This document shows, piece after piece, positions 8,823 through 16,960 of a stretch of DNA of 64,000 bases; the first letter of the stretch is position 1; every line of letters begins with the position of its first letter. Source of the stretch: Abiotrophia defectiva ATCC 49176 (GTDB lineage: Bacteria > Bacillota > Bacilli > Lactobacillales > Aerococcaceae); the NCBI RefSeq assembly GCF_000160075.2, contig NZ_KI535340.1:1265396-1329395 (forward strand). The letters are read 5' to 3'. The position numbers and the translations under genes are program-made. The notes beneath the pieces were generated by a model. That model had not been told where the DNA came from, ran no database searches, and saw nothing but the letters and a program-made list of their open reading frames with translations.

Positions 8823-10868
8823 CTAACTCTTGCTGGAGACAATCTTCTCGTAGCTGCGTGAAGTAATCAAGAAGACTAGGAAGTAGAAGAGGGTGATGGC
8901 CAGGGCGGTGCCAATAGTTGGCAGCAAGATATCTTCTAGGCGCATAGCGGAAATCAAACGCAGAATCAGACTCATCATGTGATAAGCGCCCGCCAGGTGG
9001 CAGAGGGCCAAGATAATTGGGGCGAAGAAGACCACAGTGATTTGCTTGCGGATGGTCTTGTGGATGGCTTGCTTGGTCAGACCAACCTTTTGAAGGATTT
9101 CAAAGCGATCTGCGTCTTCCAGGCCTTCAGAAATTTGCTTGTAGTAGATGGTCAAGGCTAGGCCCAGTAGGAAGATAGCTGCAAGGAAGATACCGATGAA
9201 GAAGATAGAACCAATCATCTGCATGTAGGAGTCGCGGATTTCCGCCTTAACCAGGAAGGAAGCATTAACGGGAATGCCTTCATCAACATGCACTGTCTTG
9301 AGCACGTCTTCAAGATGCTCGGCAGAAGCTAGTTGTTGGTCGTGACTGGCCTGGCTATTGGCATAGACCGTGTAACGACTAATGAAGTTGGTGCCTGCCA
9401 GCTTGTCTTGGATGGCGGACAAGTCGGAGACGACTAAGAGGGTCCGGTGATCCACAAAGTTCATCGTGAAGTCTGGTGCCTTAGTCTCCAAGAGGTTAGA
9501 GGTCAGGTGTTCTTGAATTTGGAAGTTTTGGCCTGCCACTTGGATCTCTTGATTCTTGCGATCGGCCGCGCTGGCTTGATTGTCGAACCAGAGCACTTGG
9601 TTGGCTGACAATTGATAGTTTTGGCCACTTAAGTGATTATAGTCTGCTAGGCTGATAATATTGAGGGTGGCACTTTCCTTGTCCGGATTATCATGTTTGA
9701 CCATGCCAGTCTCGCTATCGACATGGACTTCTTGGCCGGTAAAATCATGGCCATGGAATTTACCCATGACCTGGATGTAGTGGGTATGATCCATATCTAC
9801 TAGGTCCAGTTGATATTTCTGACCAAATTGACTTAATTGCTCTTCTAGCGTCTTGCTAGCATCCACACTAGGCACTTGATAGGAGTAGTTGAGGCTGAGA
9901 CTATAGTCAGTAGGATAGAAACGGTTAATGGCAGATTCGGTCCCTAGGAAGAGGGAAATCCCCGCTGATAAGGTCACCAGTGCCATGGTGGAGAGTAGGC
10001 AGATGGTTGCCAGTCCGACCCCATTTTTACGCATACGGAAGATCAGGTTAGAGGTGGAAATAAAGTTCTCAGGCTTATAGTAGTAGGACTTGCGGCCTTT
10101 GAGGAACTTGAGTAGGGTAATGGAGCCCGCCTGGAAGAGCAGGTAGGTCCCAGCTGTTACTAAGAGGACCGCCAGGAAGAAGACCATGATGGCAGCCAGG
10201 GCATTTTCAATGCTTAAGGCCAAGTAGTAGCCATAGCCCATTAATCCCAAGCCAACTAAGGCGCTAATCCAGGTAAAGCGGCCCTTCTTCTCACCACGTC
10301 GACTTTCACGAACTAACTGCAGGGGCTTGAGACGGAAAATCCGCCAGCTATTGATGACAATGAGGCTTAAGTAGAGTAAGAGGATTAAAGTCAGGCAGGT
10401 CCACAAGTATTGGGGCTGGAACTTGGTATCCAATTCCAGGCTCAAATCCATAATCCGTTGATAGAGGGCTAGAATCAGGCGGTTGACCAGGACACCAGTG
10501 GCAATCCCAACTAGGGCCGACAGGCCACTGAAGACGGTGATTTCAATCCACATGAGGGAGAGTAGGTGGCGACGCTCAAGGCCTAGGATGCCGTAGAGCC
10601 CGTATTCCTTGGTTCTTTGCTTGAAGACGAAGCCGTTAGCATACCAGATAATAGCGGCCCCGGTAATGGCTAGGATAATCATGCCCAGAGCCAGAACGGT
10701 CACGATGGAAGGACCTCCCCGCAGGCTAGACAGGCTAGGATTAAAGGCCAGGGTGATGAAGTTATAGAGGAGGGCTACCGAGGTCACGAAGGCCAAGGCG
10801 AAGGGCCCATAGAGACGGTAATTCTTGCGCAGGTTGGCCAGCGCTAAGGGAAAGAGTACTTTGCTCAT
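8823..10868 (-). CDS. Bce-type ABC transporter permease
   Basis: This 681-residue FtsX-family permease matches the size and layout of BceB/VraG proteins: about ten membrane helices with a large extracytoplasmic domain (roughly residues 310-560) between the seventh and eighth. Such permeases pair with a BceA-like ATPase. They both detoxify peptide antibiotics such as bacitracin and act as the sensor for the partner histidine kinase. The ATG at 10868 is preferred over an upstream in-frame GTG because GAGGTG lies at proper spacing. It starts one base after the ATPase stop codon. The substrate cannot be read from the sequence. Confidence 0.88.
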   Translation of the reverse strand: MSKVLFPLALANLRKNYRLYGPFALAFVTSVALLYNFITLAFNPSLSSLRGGPSIVTVLALGMIILAITGAAIIWYANGFVFKQRTKEYGLYGILGLERRHLLSLMWIEITVFSGLSALVGIATGVLVNRLILALYQRIMDLSLELDTKFQPQYLWTCLTLILLLYLSLIVINSWRIFRLKPLQLVRESRRGEKKGRFTWISALVGLGLMGYGYYLALSIENALAAIMVFFLAVLLVTAGTYLLFQAGSITLLKFLKGRKSYYYKPENFISTSNLIFRMRKNGVGLATICLLSTMALVTLSAGISLFLGTESAINRFYPTDYSLSLNYSYQVPSVDASKTLEEQLSQFGQKYQLDLVDMDHTHYIQVMGKFHGHDFTGQEVHVDSETGMVKHDNPDKESATLNIISLADYNHLSGQNYQLSANQVLWFDNQASAADRKNQEIQVAGQNFQIQEHLTSNLLETKAPDFTMNFVDHRTLLVVSDLSAIQDKLAGTNFISRYTVYANSQASHDQQLASAEHLEDVLKTVHVDEGIPVNASFLVKAEIRDSYMQMIGSIFFIGIFLAAIFLLGLALTIYYKQISEGLEDADRFEILQKVGLTKQAIHKTIRKQITVVFFAPIILALCHLAGAYHMMSLILRLISAMRLEDILLPTIGTALAITLFYFLVFLITSRSYEKIVSSKS

Positions 10869-10869
10869 C

Positions 10870-11628
10870 TTACTCACCTCGACTTGCCATGGCGGTCAGG
10901 GTGTCACTGATTTGTTGGAAGAAGGCGGTGTCGGTCTTGTCCCCGCGGAAGAGTTGGTGATAGAGAATGCCGTCGCGAATGAAGAGGACCCGCTTAGCCT
11001 TGCTGGCAGCCGTCGTTGAGTGGGTGACCATGAGGATGGTTTGGCCCTGGCGGTTAATGGCTTCGAACTGGTCCAGAATCATGGCCGAGGACTTGGAGTC
11101 TAAGGCCCCTGTTGGTTCGTCGGCTAATAAAAGGGAAGGTTGGGTAATAATGGCCCGACCAATGGCTACACGCTGTTGTTGCCCGCCTGATAATTCATAG
11201 GGGAACTTATCTAAGAGGTCGCCAATGCCTAGTAGGTTAGCGACCGGCTTAACCCGGCTATCCATTTGCTTGGCAGGTTGGTTGGAAAGAACCAGGGGCA
11301 GGATCATGTTGTCCTTAACGGATAGGGTATCTAAGAGGTTGAAGTCTTGGAAGACGAAGCCCAGCTCATTACGGCGGAAGGCAGCCACATCGGCTTGCTT
11401 AATGGTAGTGGTGTCTTGCCCGTTGAGATAGACCAGCCCCTTGGTTGGCTGATCTAAGAGGGCCAAGATATTGAGTAGGGTGGTCTTACCAGAACCTGAT
11501 TCCCCCATGATGGCTACATATTCACCTGCTTCGATCGAAAAGTGAATATCCTTGAGGGCTTGGACGGCTTGGCCGCCAAATCGAGTATGATAAGTTTTTT
11601 GTACGTGTTGAACATCTAGTAAAGTCAT
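10870..11628 (-). CDS. Bce-type ABC transporter ATP-binding protein
   Basis: This 252-residue ATPase has Walker A GESGSGKTT (42-50), the signature LSGGQ (145-149) and Walker B LLLADEP (165-171), in the MacB/BceA group. It powers the permease encoded directly downstream and is part of the sensing complex with the two-component system upstream. The start is placed at 11628 because AAGGAG stands 8 bp before that ATG; a GTG three codons earlier overlaps the ribosome-binding site. Its upstream gap of about 125 bp carries two inverted repeats, suggesting a separate regulated promoter. Confidence 0.92.
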   Translation of the reverse strand: MTLLDVQHVQKTYHTRFGGQAVQALKDIHFSIEAGEYVAIMGESGSGKTTLLNILALLDQPTKGLVYLNGQDTTTIKQADVAAFRRNELGFVFQDFNLLDTLSVKDNMILPLVLSNQPAKQMDSRVKPVANLLGIGDLLDKFPYELSGGQQQRVAIGRAIITQPSLLLADEPTGALDSKSSAMILDQFEAINRQGQTILMVTHSTTAASKAKRVLFIRDGILYHQLFRGDKTDTAFFQQISDTLTAMASRGE

Positions 11629-11661
11629 GTCAGTCACTCCTTCTTGAGTTATTTGATAGTT

Positions 11662-11749
11662 TCATTATATAAAACCGGAAATTGCCTTACCTTAGCTTTG
11701 GCTTGCAATTTCCGGTTTAATCTTACATTATTGTCACTTTGGCAGTGAC
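11662..11749 (-). promoter_or_regulatory. Control region between kinase and ABC genes
   Basis: Reading the minus strand after the kinase stop, there is a 17-bp palindrome (11733-11749, GTCACTTTGGCAGTGAC). Next is a perfect 14-bp inverted repeat with wide spacing (11705-11718 and 11672-11685, AAACCGGAAATTGC arm), then TTTTATATAATG with a TATAAT -10 and no good -35. The large hairpin could end the regulator transcript. The palindrome and the activator-type promoter fit response-regulator control of the transporter genes, as in known Bce systems; the assignment is inference. Confidence 0.55.
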
Positions 11750-11753
11750 TGAC

Positions 11754-12746
11754 TTAATCTTGGGCTAATTGGGCTTGATTCAAGTCCAATTGAACTTGCG
11801 TTCCTTGGCCCACTTGGGACTGAAGGTTTAGACCAATACCTAGATTGGCGGCGATGGCCTTGCAGAGGTAGAGGCCCAAGCCAGAGGATTGCTGGGAAAC
11901 CCGGCCGTTAAAGCCTGTAAAGCCACGCTCGAAGACCCGAGGAATGTCCTGGGCTTGGATACCAATGCCTGTGTCGGCAATAGTCAAGATACCCTCTTGG
12001 ATACTAATCTTAATAGTCCCTTGCGGGGTGTACTTGATAGCGTTAGACAGGAGTTGCTCCAGAATCAGTTCCAGCCACTTGCGGTCGGTCACATAAACAT
12101 AGTCTAGACCTTGCAATTCCAGGGTCAGGGGCTTATGGATAAAGAAACTCGCATATTTTTTGACCACTTGATTAACCAGGTCCTGAATCTTGACCGATTC
12201 TATCTGCAAATCTTGGTGGAAGGTATCCATACGCAGATAGTGTAAGACCAGGTCGACATATTGGCTAATCTTGAAGAGTTCCTGTTGCAGAAGGGGCCGG
12301 AGGGGACCTGTTGGATCCAGTTGCTCGACCAGGAGTTGAGCGGCCGACAGGGGTGTTTTAACCTGGTGGGCCCAGAGGGTGTAGTAATCTAACTGTTCAT
12401 GGTAGTTGGCTTGATAGGCCTGCTGGGCTTGGAGCAGTTGGTGGTGAGCTTCTTGCAGGCCCTGCCAGATAGTCTGCTCAGCCAAAGTAGAATTGGAGTC
12501 CTTAAGATGGTGCTGGTGATTGGTCAGCTGTAGTTCAACCCGTTGAGTGTGGCGCCATTCCTTCCAGGCATCTAGGCCTGCCAGGGTCACTTGTAAGACC
12601 AAGCTTAGGATCAAGATATAGAGGGCAAGGTCCTGGTATAGCGGAAAGGCAAAGGCCGAAACCAGCAGTAGGCCGTCTTGTAAGAGGCTGCTGACTAGTA
12701 GCCAGCGGCGGTTGCGTAGCCAGGATAAGAAAAAGTTAGGCTTCAT
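11754..12746 (-). CDS. Bce-type sensor histidine kinase
   Basis: This 330-residue kinase has two N-terminal membrane helices (about 15-35 and 39-58) with almost no extracellular loop, the hallmark of intramembrane-sensing BceS-like kinases that read the state of their ABC transporter. The phosphoacceptor is His127 in the motif WAHQVKTP. The ATPase core contains NAIKYTPQG, DTGIGI and a GLGLYL lid motif. It overlaps the response regulator gene by 11 bp, so the two are translationally coupled. Confidence 0.92.
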   Translation of the reverse strand: MKPNFFLSWLRNRRWLLVSSLLQDGLLLVSAFAFPLYQDLALYILILSLVLQVTLAGLDAWKEWRHTQRVELQLTNHQHHLKDSNSTLAEQTIWQGLQEAHHQLLQAQQAYQANYHEQLDYYTLWAHQVKTPLSAAQLLVEQLDPTGPLRPLLQQELFKISQYVDLVLHYLRMDTFHQDLQIESVKIQDLVNQVVKKYASFFIHKPLTLELQGLDYVYVTDRKWLELILEQLLSNAIKYTPQGTIKISIQEGILTIADTGIGIQAQDIPRVFERGFTGFNGRVSQQSSGLGLYLCKAIAANLGIGLNLQSQVGQGTQVQLDLNQAQLAQD

Positions 12747-13422
12747 GAGCAGTCACCAGGCCGTAGCCAATTCCTTTCTTAGTGTGGATGAAGTCCTCCA
12801 GGCCCACGCCTTCTAATTTCTTGCGGAGACGGGCCATGTTAACACTGAGGGTGTTGTCGTCGATGAAGACTTCACTAGACCAGAGTTCCTGCATGAGTTG
12901 GTCGCGGCTGACATAGTGGCCAGCTGAGGCGAAGAGGACCCGCAGAATCTGGAATTCGTTCTTAGTTAAATCCACCAAGTTCCCCTGGTAGTGGAGTTGG
13001 GTGGTCTTGAGATTGAGCATGGCCCCATGATACTCGGAAAACTCCGTCTCGGCTGTCAGTTCATATGCCCGACGCATGAGGCCTTGGATTTTGGCCACCA
13101 GAACCATGCTGTCAAAAGGCTTGGTAATGTAATCGTCAGCCCCCATATTGATGGACATGACGATTTCGGTTGCTTGGTCATGAGAGGACAGGAAGAGAAT
13201 GGGCACATTGGAGACCTTGCGGATTTCCTGGCACCAGTAGTAGCCGTTAAAAAGCGGCAGGGTGATGTCCAGAATGACTAACTGGGGTGAGGTTTGGAGA
13301 TAGAGATCTAAAACCTTATCAAATTCCTGGACTAGGATGACCTCGTAGTGCCAGGTGGCCAGGATATTTTGGATGGATTGGGCGATAATGGGGTCGTCTT
13401 CGACCAATAGAATCTTATACAT
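12736..13422 (-). CDS. Bce-type OmpR-family response regulator
   Basis: This 228-residue regulator has a receiver domain with the acidic pair Asp9/Asp10, phosphoacceptor Asp52 (VILDITLP) and the conserved Lys in ITKPFD. A winged-helix DNA-binding domain (about 130-225) follows, with RLRKKLE and GIGYG. It heads the operon. BceR-like regulators activate the promoter of the neighbouring transporter in response to peptide antibiotics. A TATAAT-like element (13443-13448, minus) lies about 20 bp upstream of the start. Confidence 0.93.
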   Translation of the reverse strand: MYKILLVEDDPIIAQSIQNILATWHYEVILVQEFDKVLDLYLQTSPQLVILDITLPLFNGYYWCQEIRKVSNVPILFLSSHDQATEIVMSINMGADDYITKPFDSMVLVAKIQGLMRRAYELTAETEFSEYHGAMLNLKTTQLHYQGNLVDLTKNEFQILRVLFASAGHYVSRDQLMQELWSSEVFIDDNTLSVNMARLRKKLEGVGLEDFIHTKKGIGYGLVTAHEA

Positions 13423-13544
13423 GAGAGCCCTCCTTTGCTTCTATTATAGTGTAGCATAGGACGCAATAAGCGCCAAGTCTCAAGGGGGACAAGGAGAAAT
13501 TTGCTAAAAAGTAGCTAAATCCTAAAATAAATAGGCAAAAAGAC

Positions 13545-13573
13545 TTTACTTTTGGAACTTGTTCCATTATAGT
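13545..13573 (+). promoter_or_regulatory. csp promoter with internal palindrome
   Basis: TTTACT (13545-13550) and TATAGT (13568-13573) have a 17-bp spacer almost filled by a perfect palindrome, TGGAACTTGTTCCA (13553-13566), a candidate operator. The transcript would carry a 5' leader of about 90 nt, as is usual for cold-shock genes. Confidence 0.6.
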
Positions 13574-13671
13574 ATCAGAGTGGTAGATTAATTAAGAAAA
13601 TGATTAAGATGCATTGCTTTCTTCTTGATTATTTGAATGATGTATTCCATAAAAAAATAAGGAGGAAAGTC

Positions 13672-13872
13672 ATGTTAAACGGTACAGTGAAATTCTTTAA
13701 CGTCGATAAGGGCTTTGGCTTCATCGCCGGTCAAGACGGAGTCGATGTTTTTGTACATTTCTCGAATATCCAAGCAGATGGTTTCAAGACCTTGAATGAA
13801 GGCCAAACGGTCTCCTATGACGTCCAAGAAACATCGCGCGGTTTGCAGGCCATTAATGTGGTTGCTATCTAA
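13672..13872 (+). CDS. Cold-shock protein
   Basis: This 66-residue single-OB-fold protein of the CspA family binds single-stranded RNA and DNA and melts mRNA structure. The RNA-binding motifs KGFGFI (13-18) and VFVHF (26-30) are intact. The start at 13672 follows AAGGAGG; a longer frame upstream lacks a ribosome-binding site and adds residues foreign to the family. It is monocistronic, with a long 5' leader and a strong bidirectional terminator. A second csp gene lies at 52710-52913 on the minus strand. Confidence 0.95.
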   Translation: MLNGTVKFFNVDKGFGFIAGQDGVDVFVHFSNIQADGFKTLNEGQTVSYDVQETSRGLQAINVVAI

Positions 13873-13882
13873 TTGATATAAA

Positions 13883-13916
13883 AAAAGGCTGGAAGCTAAT
13901 GAGCTTCCAGCCTTTT
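13883..13916 (+). terminator. Bidirectional terminator between csp and crcB
   Basis: A perfect 15-bp stem (13883-13897 with 13902-13916) has A and T runs on both sides, so it can end both convergent genes. Confidence 0.88.
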
Positions 13917-13922
13917 GGTATT

Positions 13923-14279
13923 TTATAGCTTTCCTAAGTAGCAGCCCAGAGCGACACAGGCTAAGCCTAGAACTAGGCTGCTAGCCATGTAGAGCAGGGC
14001 TTGGGAATAGTGGCCCGCCTGCAGGAGTTTGAGATTTTCCAAGCTGAAGGTGGAGAAGGTGGTAAAGCCACCGCAGAGACCGGTGATAAGCAACAACTGA
14101 TCGCCCGGGAACCAGGTTTGACGACCTAAGCGCGCGCTCAACCAACCAATCAAGAAACTCCCCACTAAGTTGATTGCCCAAGTCTTAAGTGGAAAGCTGC
14201 CCTGATAAGGCAATAGCCCTAGCAAATAGCGCAAAATAGCCCCCAAGGCGCCACCGACGCCGATTAATACAAATTCCAT
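13923..14279 (-). CDS. crcB: Fluoride channel FluC/CrcB
   Basis: This 118-residue protein with four membrane helices belongs to the CrcB/FluC family, which forms dual-topology dimers that leak fluoride out of the cell. Family motifs are GGALGAILRY near the N-terminus and GLCGGFTTFSTFSLE, which carries the Phe-box and polar track. Many Firmicutes carry two adjacent crcB genes; only one is present here. No fluoride riboswitch is visible in the roughly 60 bp between it and the upstream terminator. Confidence 0.93.
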   Translation of the reverse strand: MEFVLIGVGGALGAILRYLLGLLPYQGSFPLKTWAINLVGSFLIGWLSARLGRQTWFPGDQLLLITGLCGGFTTFSTFSLENLKLLQAGHYSQALLYMASSLVLGLACVALGCYLGKL

Positions 14280-14338
14280 GTCATCACCTCATGGCTAACA
14301 GTATAACAGACTGCCAGGCTTGAGGAAAGAGCAAAAAA

Positions 14339-14362
14339 GACTGGGAGCTAGTCCCAGTCTGT
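14339..14362 (-). terminator. Terminator of the secreted two-repeat protein gene
   Basis: A 9-bp stem (AGACTGGGA at 14339-14347 with TCCCAGTCT at 14352-14360) is followed on the minus strand by a run of T. Confidence 0.8.
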
Positions 14363-14369
14363 TAAACAT

Positions 14370-15299
14370 TTATGGATTGACAACATATTCTGTCATAACG
14401 TCTTCTTCACCTTGGCCGTAGTTGCCTGCGAAGTTTGGAGTTACCAAGGAGATGGTGCCATTCTTGTTGTGGAAGAGGTAGTAGGTATAACCGAATTGAC
14501 GCTCATTCCCATTGACAATGGCTTGTGGAATGAGGCGGGTGTTGACCTTGACCGTCCGGATACCAGAACCATCTGCTGAGTAGACCCGAATTTCTTTGGT
14601 TGGGCCGTCGACTACTTGGAAGCGATAGGTGTTTTGCTTACTATCGTTGAGGTAGTTGAAGGACATGGTGTAGTTGGTGAATTCTAGGCTGTAATCACTT
14701 GGCGCATTGACTGTGTTCATGTGATAAGCCAATGGGCTTAAGTTCTTGGTGTCTACTCGGTAAGGGGCTTGGTCAGCCGGTACGGCTTCAACTGCCTTGT
14801 AGTCAGGTTTTTTGGTGCCGGACTCTAGGTATTCAACATAAGGTGTTGCAGGATCTGGTTTTTGAAGGGTATTGGAAGCTAATTTAGGGAAAGCTAGGGA
14901 AATGGTCCCAAATTTGTTATAGAAGAGGTAGAACTGGTGACCACGAATGGCTAGGCCATTGCTTGGGTCGCTAGTTACCGTCACACGGGTGTTGACATAA
15001 ATGGTTCGGATTCCTTCTTCAGGGTAAGCCGATTGCAGTTGGATGGTTTGGGTTGGAATTTGTTCAAAATTGACAGAATAGGAAATTCCTTGGGTATAGA
15101 GGGTCTTGCTATCAGCGTCTAGCTGGAAGGAATCAGGGTTGTAACCTAAATCAACGGCTGGACGTCCATAGGTACGATTGCCTAAGTTCTCAACGGGCAC
15201 TCCATAGATGTAATCATCTTGGGCGGATACTTGGCTGAGCGGTAGGGCTAATCCCAGCACCAATCCTAATGCCAACATAAGCTTAATAAATCGTCGCAT
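14370..15299 (-). CDS. Secreted protein with two internal repeats, function unknown
   Basis: This 309-residue protein begins with a Sec signal peptide (about residues 1-26, cleavage near VSAQD) and has no membrane anchor or LPXTG. Two halves share a repeated motif: NTRVTV, then FYLFYNKFGTISLAFPKLASN in the first half, and NTRLIP, then YYLFHNKNGTISLVTPNFAGN in the second. I do not recognise the family. The start at 15299 is chosen for its 8-bp spacing from AGGAGG; two in-frame ATGs upstream are too close to or before the site. It is monocistronic with its own promoter and terminator and is divergent from ackA. Confidence 0.75.
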   Translation of the reverse strand: MRRFIKLMLALGLVLGLALPLSQVSAQDDYIYGVPVENLGNRTYGRPAVDLGYNPDSFQLDADSKTLYTQGISYSVNFEQIPTQTIQLQSAYPEEGIRTIYVNTRVTVTSDPSNGLAIRGHQFYLFYNKFGTISLAFPKLASNTLQKPDPATPYVEYLESGTKKPDYKAVEAVPADQAPYRVDTKNLSPLAYHMNTVNAPSDYSLEFTNYTMSFNYLNDSKQNTYRFQVVDGPTKEIRVYSADGSGIRTVKVNTRLIPQAIVNGNERQFGYTYYLFHNKNGTISLVTPNFAGNYGQGEEDVMTEYVVNP

Positions 15300-15348
15300 T
15301 ATCATAACCTCCTTGATGCGCACAGAAACATGTTTACTTTATGTTCTT

Positions 15349-15377
15349 ATTATAAATTTCTAGGCAAATAGATTCAA
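15349..15377 (-). promoter_or_regulatory. Promoter of the secreted two-repeat protein
   Basis: On the minus strand TTGAAT (15372-15377) and TATAAT (15349-15354) are 17 bp apart. Confidence 0.65.
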
Positions 15378-15440
15378 GGAAAAAAAGATGACTTTTTTGC
15401 GTTTTTCTAATGTCTTTTCTATGCAAAGGCTTGCTAAGGG

Positions 15441-15449
15441 TGCTATAAT
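15441..15449 (+). promoter_or_regulatory. ackA promoter (extended -10)
   Basis: TGCTATAAT is an extended -10 element, 45 bp upstream of the ackA start; no convincing -35 is seen. Confidence 0.6.
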
Positions 15450-15493
15450 AGGAGTATCGATTATTTAAAACTCAGAATGGAGCGATTAAGACC

Positions 15494-16687
15494 ATGTCAA
15501 AAACAATGGCGATTAACGCTGGTTCTTCAAGCTTGAAGTTCCAATTAATTGAAATGCCACAAGAAACGGTAGTTGCAAAAGGTTTGGTAGAACGGATTGG
15601 TTTGGACAACTCAATCTTCGCAATCGAATACGGCGACGACCAAAAATTTGAACTTGTAGAAGAGATTGCGACCCACGACCGGGCAGTTGAACTCTTATTC
15701 GAACACTTAACCGAATTAGGGATTGTCAAAGACTACCACGAAATCACCGGGGCTGGTCACCGTGTCGTAGCAGGGGGCGAACTCTTCAAGGAATCTGCCT
15801 TAATCAATGATGAGGTCATCCAACAAGTGGCCGACTTAGGCGAATTTGCACCGCTCCACAACCCAGCGGAAGCTGCCGTAATGCGCGCCTTCAAGGAACG
15901 TTTACCAGAAATCACCATGGCAGCTGTCTTCGATACTTCTTTCCATACAACTATGCCAGCGGTTAACTACCTCTACAGCTTACCATACGAGTACTATGAA
16001 AAATTCAAGGCTCGTAAATACGGGGCTCACGGGACTAGCCACCACTATGTAGCACGTCGTGCGGCAGAAATGATGGGCAAAGACGTCAAAGACCTCAAAA
16101 TCATTACCTGCCACTTAGGGAACGGGGCTTCGATTACTGCCGTAGACGGCGGGATTTCTGTTGATACTTCTATGGGCTTCACGCCATTAGCAGGTTTAAC
16201 CATGGGGACTCGTACAGGGGATATCGACGCATCTTTAGTAGCCTTCGTTATGCAAAAACTGGGTATTAGCGATGTTGCTGAAATGGTCAACATCCTTAAC
16301 AAGAAGTCAGGTCTTTTAGGGATTTCTGGCGTATCAAGCGATATGCGTGACATCTTATCAGCAGCTGCTGAAGGTAACGAACGTGCCCAATTGGCTCATG
16401 ATATCTTCGTCAACCGTATCCAAAAATACATTGGTCAATACATTGCGGTCATGAACGGGGTAGATGCTATTGTCTTCACTGCCGGGATTGGAGAGAACTC
16501 CATCCAAATCCGTGAGGAAGTCATCAAAGGCATTACCGTCTTCGGTTGTGACATTGACACTGAACGCAACAACACACGTAAAGAAGCCATCATCTCACCA
16601 GAAGGTGCCAAGGTTACCGTCCTTAACGTACCAACTAACGAAGAAATGGAAATCGCGCGCGAAGTTGAGCGCCTCAAACAAGCTTAA
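15494..16687 (+). CDS. ackA: Acetate kinase
   Basis: AckA interconverts acetyl phosphate and ADP with acetate and ATP, giving substrate-level ATP in mixed-acid or heterolactic fermentation. The 397-residue protein is full length and shows the ASKHA signatures: [12 protein letters not shown] at the N-terminus, the FDTSFH and [10 protein letters not shown] active-site segments, and TAGIGENS near the C-terminus. It is a single-gene transcript with an extended -10 promoter and a strong terminator. No phosphotransacetylase gene is nearby. Confidence 0.98.
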   Translation: MSKTMAINAGSSSLKFQLIEMPQETVVAKGLVERIGLDNSIFAIEYGDDQKFELVEEIATHDRAVELLFEHLTELGIVKDYHEITGAGHRVVAGGELFKESALINDEVIQQVADLGEFAPLHNPAEAAVMRAFKERLPEITMAAVFDTSFHTTMPAVNYLYSLPYEYYEKFKARKYGAHGTSHHYVARRAAEMMGKDVKDLKIITCHLGNGASITAVDGGISVDTSMGFTPLAGLTMGTRTGDIDASLVAFVMQKLGISDVAEMVNILNKKSGLLGISGVSSDMRDILSAAAEGNERAQLAHDIFVNRIQKYIGQYIAVMNGVDAIVFTAGIGENSIQIREEVIKGITVFGCDIDTERNNTRKEAIISPEGAKVTVLNVPTNEEMEIAREVERLKQA

Positions 16688-16699
16688 TAAGAGCATGAC

Positions 16700-16732
16700 A
16701 AGGACTGGGACAGGGTGCCCAGTCCTTTTTTT
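16700..16732 (+). terminator. ackA terminator
   Basis: A 10-bp stem (16700-16709 with 16718-16727) is followed by seven T. Confidence 0.87.
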
Positions 16733-16805
16733 GACGCCATATCAGCAGGCAATTTGTCAGTTTTTATGATACCGATATCAATCGTAAAACTTTCCCTTTA
16801 TGAGC

Positions 16806-16834
16806 TTTACTTTTAGACTTGTAAACGCTAATAT
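16806..16834 (+). promoter_or_regulatory. malT promoter with overlapping cre site
   Basis: TTTACT (16806-16811) and TAATAT (16829-16834) are 17 bp apart. TGTAAACGCTAATA (16820-16833) matches the CcpA cre consensus TGWAANCGNTNWCA at 13 of 14 positions and overlaps the -10, which predicts catabolite repression. The 5' leader of about 120 nt includes a 9-bp hairpin (16851-16859 with 16899-16907). Confidence 0.6.
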
Positions 16835-16960
16835 ATAAGTGTAAGTACGTGTTGGAATCTTCATGTCATTATTCTTGATTGTCACTCTGCCAACTTGGGA
16901 TTCCGACAACATGTGCGAAGGGTAGAGAGACAATTAGCACTTATAGAAAGGAGACACAAG

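Noticed and set aside
13600-13671. Longer N-terminus for the first cold-shock protein
   Set aside because: The extra 24 residues are unlike the family and lie before the AAGGAGG site that marks the true start.
14280-14340. Fluoride riboswitch before crcB
   Set aside because: Only about 60 bp separate crcB from the upstream terminator and the riboswitch core is not seen.
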